From Adineta ricciae (lineage: Eukaryota > Rotifera > Eurotatoria > Adinetida > Adinetidae): 64,000 nt of DNA. The position numbers were made by a program, and so were the translations under genes. Within the stretch, counting starts at the first letter, position 1. Every line of letters begins with the position of its first letter. The notes under the pieces were generated by a model that ran no database searches, was not told the origin of the DNA, and was given only the letters and a program-made list of their open reading frames with translations. The DNA is taken from the NCBI GenBank assembly GCA_905250025.1, contig CAJNOJ010000041.1:62001-126000 (forward strand), in the 5' to 3' direction. Of this stretch, positions 59,139 to 64,000 are shown one piece after another.

Positions 59139-59639
59139 ATGAAAAAGCAATTGAAACGAATACAATTTATTCATCGACGACAAAATGAGGAATGTCGAAG
59201 ATTCTGGCAAATTGTTGATGATCAACATATGATCACACTGGAAGATGTTTGGAAAAACGCTAATCTGTCGTCATTAATTAATAACCATAAATTTTATTCG
59301 TGCCAAACGAAAACATTGTTACCTGATTGGTATCATGTTGATTTGTTGTATGATAATGAACGAATTTTGATCGAAGAATTTGATCAAAGGTATTACAAGT
59401 CTTTTCAGAATCTCTTCCCTTCATTTTCTCGTTTGTCACTTAGTCCGACAATCAATAAACCCTCAATTATTAAACCGGAAGATTTGAAAATTCTCTCAAA
59501 GAAGAAGCAATTGAATGTAGTTCTTACTAATCGATCATTTGTTATTACTAATAAACATTCGATTCCGAAGGGTTTCTATCACCAGTGGGACAATGGCAAA
59601 ACGCACAGAGCAACACATAGCTGTCGATTGATATTCTAA
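59139..59639 (+). CDS. Orphan protein upstream of RRP36
   Basis: An uninterrupted 166-residue frame in AT-rich DNA is long enough to be a real gene. It begins MKKQLKRIQFIHRRQNEECR and contains VDDQHMITLEDVWKNANLSS, TLLPDWYHVDLLYDNERIL and a basic C-terminal half. It has no signal peptide or membrane segment. I do not recognise the family. Its stop (59637-59639) is only 20 bases from the RRP36 start, with a TTTTTCAG acceptor-like site between them (AG at 59648-59649). So either it is the first gene of a two-gene transcript, or this is a 5' exon region of RRP36 read in another frame. Confidence 0.5.
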   Translation: MKKQLKRIQFIHRRQNEECRRFWQIVDDQHMITLEDVWKNANLSSLINNHKFYSCQTKTLLPDWYHVDLLYDNERILIEEFDQRYYKSFQNLFPSFSRLSLSPTINKPSIIKPEDLKILSKKKQLNVVLTNRSFVITNKHSIPKGFYHQWDNGKTHRATHSCRLIF

Positions 59640-59659
59640 TGTTTTTCAGATAGGTAACG

Positions 59660-60665
59660 ATGTTTTTCCGTGATAAAGTCGCCAAGGTATCTTTGCGAGA
59701 CATGCTCGAAATTCAAGAGCGTCTCGGCACGAAAAAGTAAGTGAAGTGAACTTATGCATAGGAACCATTTTATACGAGTGTTTATTTAGTTTTACTAAAG
59801 CATTACAAAATGCAGAAGACGAAAAAGAAGAAGAAGAAGATGCGGACGATGTTGAACAATCGAGTACTGAACGAAAAAAACCAACGACGAATACAAAACC
59901 AATTTTAAATCAACAAGCATCAAGATCAGAGTAAACGAATATTTGATCATGTGTAAACTTGATGTTTTATGTTTCTAGACCGATTGAAGTGTCGTCGAAA
60001 AGACGTCCGATGAAACGAGACCAAATTCCTGTTCATCTACGTGGTAGACGAAAGATCATTGATCCGCGATTTAATGAACAGTTCGGTGAATACGATGCGA
60101 AGGAGTTCCGACAATCTTATCATTTCATTACTGATATGCGTCGAAAAGAATTAACCGTAAGAAACAAACTTTAAGAATGAAAGATTTGACGTTGTTAAAT
60201 GTTAGGAGCTGAAAAAGCAATTGAAAACCTGCGAAGATCCAACGGAAAAATCGAAATTGAAAACAGTTATCAATCGTCTTGTATGTTTTTGTTTGTCTGC
60301 GACAAGTGTCGAGCTTGGAGTCTTTTGAATTTCAGAAATCTCAAGTGAAAAATGTCGATGATATCGAACGTGTGGAGAAGATTTCCAAAGATATCCAAAA
60401 GAAAAGTGAAACACTTGCTAATGGTGGTGAATCGACACCTTATATAACTAAAGGTAAAGATCGATTGAGTGATGCGTAGAAATAATCTGTTTTTTTTTCT
60501 GTTCAAATAGAGGTGCGCAAAGTGATGAAACTGGCAACAACTTATACAGATTTGAAGAATACAGGACGAATCGATTCATACTTAAGCAAGAAACGCAAAC
60601 GTATAGCAAGCAAGAAGAAGAAACAGATGCCGACCAGACGTGTCGACGACGATCAAGACGATTGA
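59660..60665 (+). CDS. RRP36: rRNA biogenesis protein RRP36
   Basis: Five exons encode a nucleolar protein of the small-subunit processome, needed for early cleavages of pre-rRNA. The N-terminal SLRDMLEIQERLGTK matches the family LLELQ..VGTK motif. An acidic stretch (EDEKEEEEDADDVEQ) follows. The central RRP36 signature is DPRFNEQFGEYDAKEFRQSY, then FITDMRRKELTELKKQLK. The C-terminus is lysine-rich (SKKRKRIASKKKKQMP). The start MFFRDKVAKVSLRD at 59660 lies 11 bases after the acceptor-like TTTTTCAG. AATAAA at 60685-60690 follows the stop by 20 bases. Confidence 0.93.
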
Positions 60666-60684
60666 TCGGTATTCTAACGATCAG

Positions 60685-60690
60685 AATAAA
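60685..60690 (+). promoter_or_regulatory. RRP36 polyadenylation hexamer
   Basis: A perfect AATAAA lies 20 bases after the RRP36 stop codon, in the usual position for cleavage shortly downstream. Confidence 0.6.
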
Positions 60691-60961
60691 GTTTTGTTGT
60701 TATATCTTCGGAGATGTTTTCTGTTATAACATATAAATTCGCTTGGTTTTTGTACTATCTAAGATATTTATTTAGTTGTTCTACATAGACAAAAGCAAAT
60801 CTCTAACTAAGATACAAGAAAATCCGTACACTGGCATTCGGTATGCTGAATAAAATAAGAATAAAAGTGTACAATTCAGAACATCTTCACTAGTTTTGAA
60901 CTTCTTTGCCACATTTAATCTAGAGCAAGAAACGAGATATGAAAAGGACAAAAGAGAGAAA

Positions 60962-62448
60962 TCATCGTACCATAACTTTAATGGCTTGTCCACTTTCAGC
61001 CATTTCAAAAGCTTGAACAGATTCCTTAATATCATATCGATGCGTGATCAATGGCTTAACATCGATACGACCAGATGCGATCAAGCTCAAGGCAGCTGGA
61101 TAACAATTAGCATAACGAAAGACACCGCGAATATCGATTTCACGAACAGCAGCATTGACAATAGGTAACGATGCTAATGGACGTCCAAGTCCAACAAGAA
61201 CGACCACACCTCCTGAAGCTGTGCCCTGAAGAGAAAGCGGACGTTAATCCTTGTTTATTCTGTAAAGAATTAATTACGTAGAATGTTGTTTGAATGGATG
61301 ATTCAGCACCAGAACATTCAATGGATATATTTGGCATACATCCAAGTGTTTCTGTTACCTTCTGTGCTGTTTTCTGTGCATCATTATCAGCAAGTAGGAT
61401 ATAAGTAGCTCCAACTGTCTTGGCAAAATCAAGCCGAGCTTGGCTAATATCTTTATAAATTCAAATCTACAACATGACATGATACGGATCAATCGCACGT
61501 CTTACCGGTCATGATGATCGTATCAGCTCCCATGGCTTTTGCAGCTAACATGCTGACAAGGCCAATAGGTCCTATAGATATTATTTGCAGAGATTCTATC
61601 GAGTCGATTTAGATATAAATATTACCAGCTCCAGTAATCAAAACTTTCGAGCCAATAGTAACACCAGCACGACGGCAAGCATGTACACCAACACTTAACG
61701 GCTCACAAAATGCGCCTTCTTCATAAGTGACATGATCTGGTAATCTATTTATAGGTCTCTTTTAGTCCAATGCCGTAGAAAAACTTCGCTCATACTTAAA
61801 GCAAAAATCAGCAGCGTGCGTATGGTAGCGTGCGATACTTCCATGAACAGGTGGTGTGGCAAGAAACACAACATCTGGACAAAGGTTGTAACGACCAGTT
61901 TTGCAAAAATCACATCGACGACAAGGTACACCAGGTTCGATAGTCACACGATCACCTGATAAACTCGACTGTCATGACACGAGAACGTTTTTATTACACA
62001 GTGTTACCTTCTTTTAGATTTTTCACATTCGGTCCGACTTTTATGATTTTGCCTGAACTCTCATGACCGAGTACCATCGGTGCACGAACGATGAAATCTC
62101 CAATCGCGCCTCGTTTCTAATACACGATCACGACAGAATGGATTGAGACAAACAGATAGATGAGATTTACCCAATAGTGTACATCGCTACCACAGATTCC
62201 AACACTTTGCATTTCAAGTAGAACTTCTACACACATACATGATGGATATTCAATCGAAAAAGCAAATTTCTCAGTAAGCGATAGATATGATTACCTCCAT
62301 CTTTTGGTTCGGTGACTGGAAAAGGCTCCTTAAAAAGATGGAAGATTATATACATATGGTATGTTTATGCAGTTCAGTATCGTACCAAACGAAGGTCATC
62401 AACCTTGTGTAGAACAAGTGCAATATTTTCGTCAAGTGCTAGACTCAT
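60962..62448 (-). CDS. SORD: Sorbitol dehydrogenase (zinc MDR family)
   Basis: About eight exons encode a cytosolic enzyme that oxidises sorbitol to fructose with NAD. The start is [20 protein letters not shown]. The catalytic-zinc motif is [10 protein letters not shown], followed by [20 protein letters not shown], the [20 protein letters not shown] cysteine cluster at the structural-zinc position, and a [10 protein letters not shown] segment. The later exons carry the Rossmann fold ([23 protein letters not shown]). The last exon ends [20 protein letters not shown], then [14 protein letters not shown] at 60962. Order and length match animal SORD. It diverges from eL19. Confidence 0.93.
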
Positions 62449-63072
62449 GTTGATTTAACGTGTGTTTTATTTTCGGTAGTGTGTCGAGTATAGATTCCTA
62501 TGAAGAAGTTTATATACGATAGTACGAAAGAGAAAAAACGAGGAGGAAAGAAGAAAAGGGGGTGCGGTGATAAAAGAATCTGTCGTAAATATTAGTTTTA
62601 TTATCTCTATCAATAACAATTTATATAATAGTAAACATTCAGAGTCAACGAATCTGACCTCGAAAAAGTCTATCTTCAACCGACACAGTTATATAACGCA
62701 AAATCTCTTTCGAAGTGCGAGGTGCGATTAGATAGTTTTCTTTCTTTCGTTTTCCTTTCGTTCCCGCTCGTTCTGACAGGTTATTTGTAGACCAATAGAA
62801 ACATATTCTACGAATTTTTAATTATTTACCTCTTGCTAATGAACTATACGAAGGAGATCAATCTAAATATTCGACAGAATAATGATAAAATACGAAAGCA
62901 TGACGAAAAAGATGATATCGATTCATCCTCCTCGTATTTGTATATCCAAGAAATAGCGTAATGGTGGACCAATGAAAATCCATGGACTAAACTTGTCTGA
63001 CGACCCTATGCAAGTTTACTAACCAAGTGCTTTTTGAAAAAAACAACATCGGAATCATCGTTTTAGTATAAA
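62449..63072. promoter_or_regulatory. Divergent intergenic region SORD / eL19
   Basis: About 620 bases between divergent genes. It should hold both promoters. No gene or recognisable element seen. Confidence 0.35.
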
Positions 63073-64000
63073 ATGAGGTAATTTTATCTTCTGAATTCAA
63101 CTTTTCTATTCGATCCATTTAGTTCTCTTCGAGTTCAGAAGCGACTCGCTTCATCAATTTTAAGCTGTGGTAAAAAGAAAATTTGGCTCGATCCAAACGA
63201 AGCCAACGAAATTTCCAATGCCAATACCCGTAAGTTGAACGTTTTCTTCTGACTTTCCAGTTACACTGAGTTTCCCTTCAACAATCATCGATTTTTGATA
63301 CCCATATAACATGAATCGATACACAGGAAGGGTAAAATATAAACTATCCTTTCGATTTGTTTTCTCCTTTGTCGATTTTTCAATTCAATCGGTATCTAAC
63401 AAACGAAACGAACATTACACATTTTCCGTGCACAGTTTCTGAAAACGAAATGTTTTATTTTCTTTAGGTCAAAGTGTACGTAAACTGATTAAAGATGGTT
63501 TGATTATTAGAAAACCAGTTGCAGTACATTCACGTTTTCGTACACGTAAAAACATTGAAGCTCGCCGTAAAGGTCGTCATATGGGTCATGGTAAACGAAA
63601 AGGTACAGCTAATGCTCGTATGCCAACAAAGGTTAGTTCTTCCAAGCACAAACTCGCATTAGTTTTTATTCATTACGCAACTTTCAGATTCTTTGGATCC
63701 GCCGTATGCGTGTATTACGTCGTTTATTGAAAAAATACCGTGCAGCTAAAAAGATCGATCGTCATTTGTAAGTTCGAAATGAGGAAAACGAAGAAAATGT
63801 TCAACGGAATCTCGTCTAGATACCACGAACTCTACTTGAAATGCAAGGGTAATGTTTTCAAAAACAAACGTGTCTTAATGGAATTCATCCATAAGAAGAA
63901 AGCTGAAGTTCAACGTACGAAAATGCTTTCCGATCAAGCTGTTGCTCGTCGTGAACGTACCAAGGAAAAACGTACCCGACGTGAACAACGTATTCTTCAA
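63073..64000 (+). CDS. RpL19: Ribosomal protein eL19 (3' end outside window)
   Basis: Exon 1 encodes only ATG-AG and is spliced (GT at 63078) to [20 protein letters not shown], then [15 protein letters not shown]. Next exons read [60 protein letters not shown] and [20 protein letters not shown]. This is eL19, a large-subunit protein at the base of the ribosome, near consensus. The frame is still open at the window's right edge ([12 protein letters not shown]), so the C-terminal part is missing. Confidence 0.97.

Noticed and set aside
1-64000. CRISPR array, prophage, complete transposon or a known bdelloid retroelement
   Set aside because: No regularly spaced repeats, terminal repeats, transposase, integrase or reverse-transcriptase motifs were seen on either strand.
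1-64000. Spliced-leader RNA gene
   Set aside because: I looked for a match to the bdelloid leader sequence as I remember it and saw none; an exact search would be decisive.

Overview
The window is nuclear DNA of an animal, most likely a bdelloid rotifer or a close relative. The DNA is AT-rich and the genes are closely packed on both strands. Nearly every gene is cut by spliceosomal introns of about 50-60 bases with GT-AG ends. The gene content is metazoan: innexin, TRPM channel, tetraspanins, Integrator, Mediator and ribosomal proteins. A bacterial-type malate synthase G gene carrying one such intron, and splice-acceptor-like sites just before many start codons, fit what is known of bdelloids (acquired genes, spliced-leader trans-splicing). 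The species is an inference. Gene coordinates below are CDS spans including introns.

Layout. 424-5911 (-): INTS5, preceded on the same strand by two Sds3/BRMS1-family corepressor genes. 6329-8191 (-): a SNX5/6 retromer sorting nexin. 8608-10047 (-): ribosomal proteins eL32 and eS10 in tandem. 10776-11390 (-): a RAD6-like ubiquitin-conjugating enzyme with an acidic tail. 11940-12284 (+): a small secreted cysteine-rich orphan. 13195-14406 (-): innexin. 15550-16977 (-): cyclase-associated protein CAP. 17955-19975 (+): a membrane-anchored GalT/HIT-like protein. 20252-21082 (-): tetraspanin. 21529-23803 (-): malate synthase G. 25042-26237 (+): Tudor-domain protein. 27327-28250 (+): second tetraspanin. 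28663-29682 (-): rhodopsin-like GPCR. 30001-30137: decayed tRNA-Glu-like sequence. 30352-35050 (-): TRPM channel. 35320-35391 (+): intact tRNA-Glu(CTC). 35639-36442 (+): BRMS1-like gene. 37120-46199 (+): acetyl-CoA carboxylase. 46442-48216 (+): lipase maturation factor. 48350-50141 (-): endoglycoceramidase-type GH5. 52364-58741 (+): MED14. 59139-60665 (+): an orphan ORF directly followed by RRP36. 60962-62448 (-): sorbitol dehydrogenase. 63073 to the right edge (+): eL19, incomplete.

Common themes. Three Sds3-family genes in one window point to the Sin3/HDAC corepressor. INTS5, MED14, BRMS1 and the Sds3 genes all act on RNA polymerase II transcription. Malate synthase G, acetyl-CoA carboxylase, lipase maturation factor and endoglycoceramidase all concern acetyl-CoA or lipid metabolism, but nothing in the sequence shows that they are co-regulated. 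I found no complete transposon, CRISPR array or multi-gene novel system. The most interesting items are the intron-bearing malate synthase G, the candidate polycistronic pairs with acceptor sites before the downstream ATG, the Sds3-family cluster, the GalT-like membrane protein and the secreted orphan.
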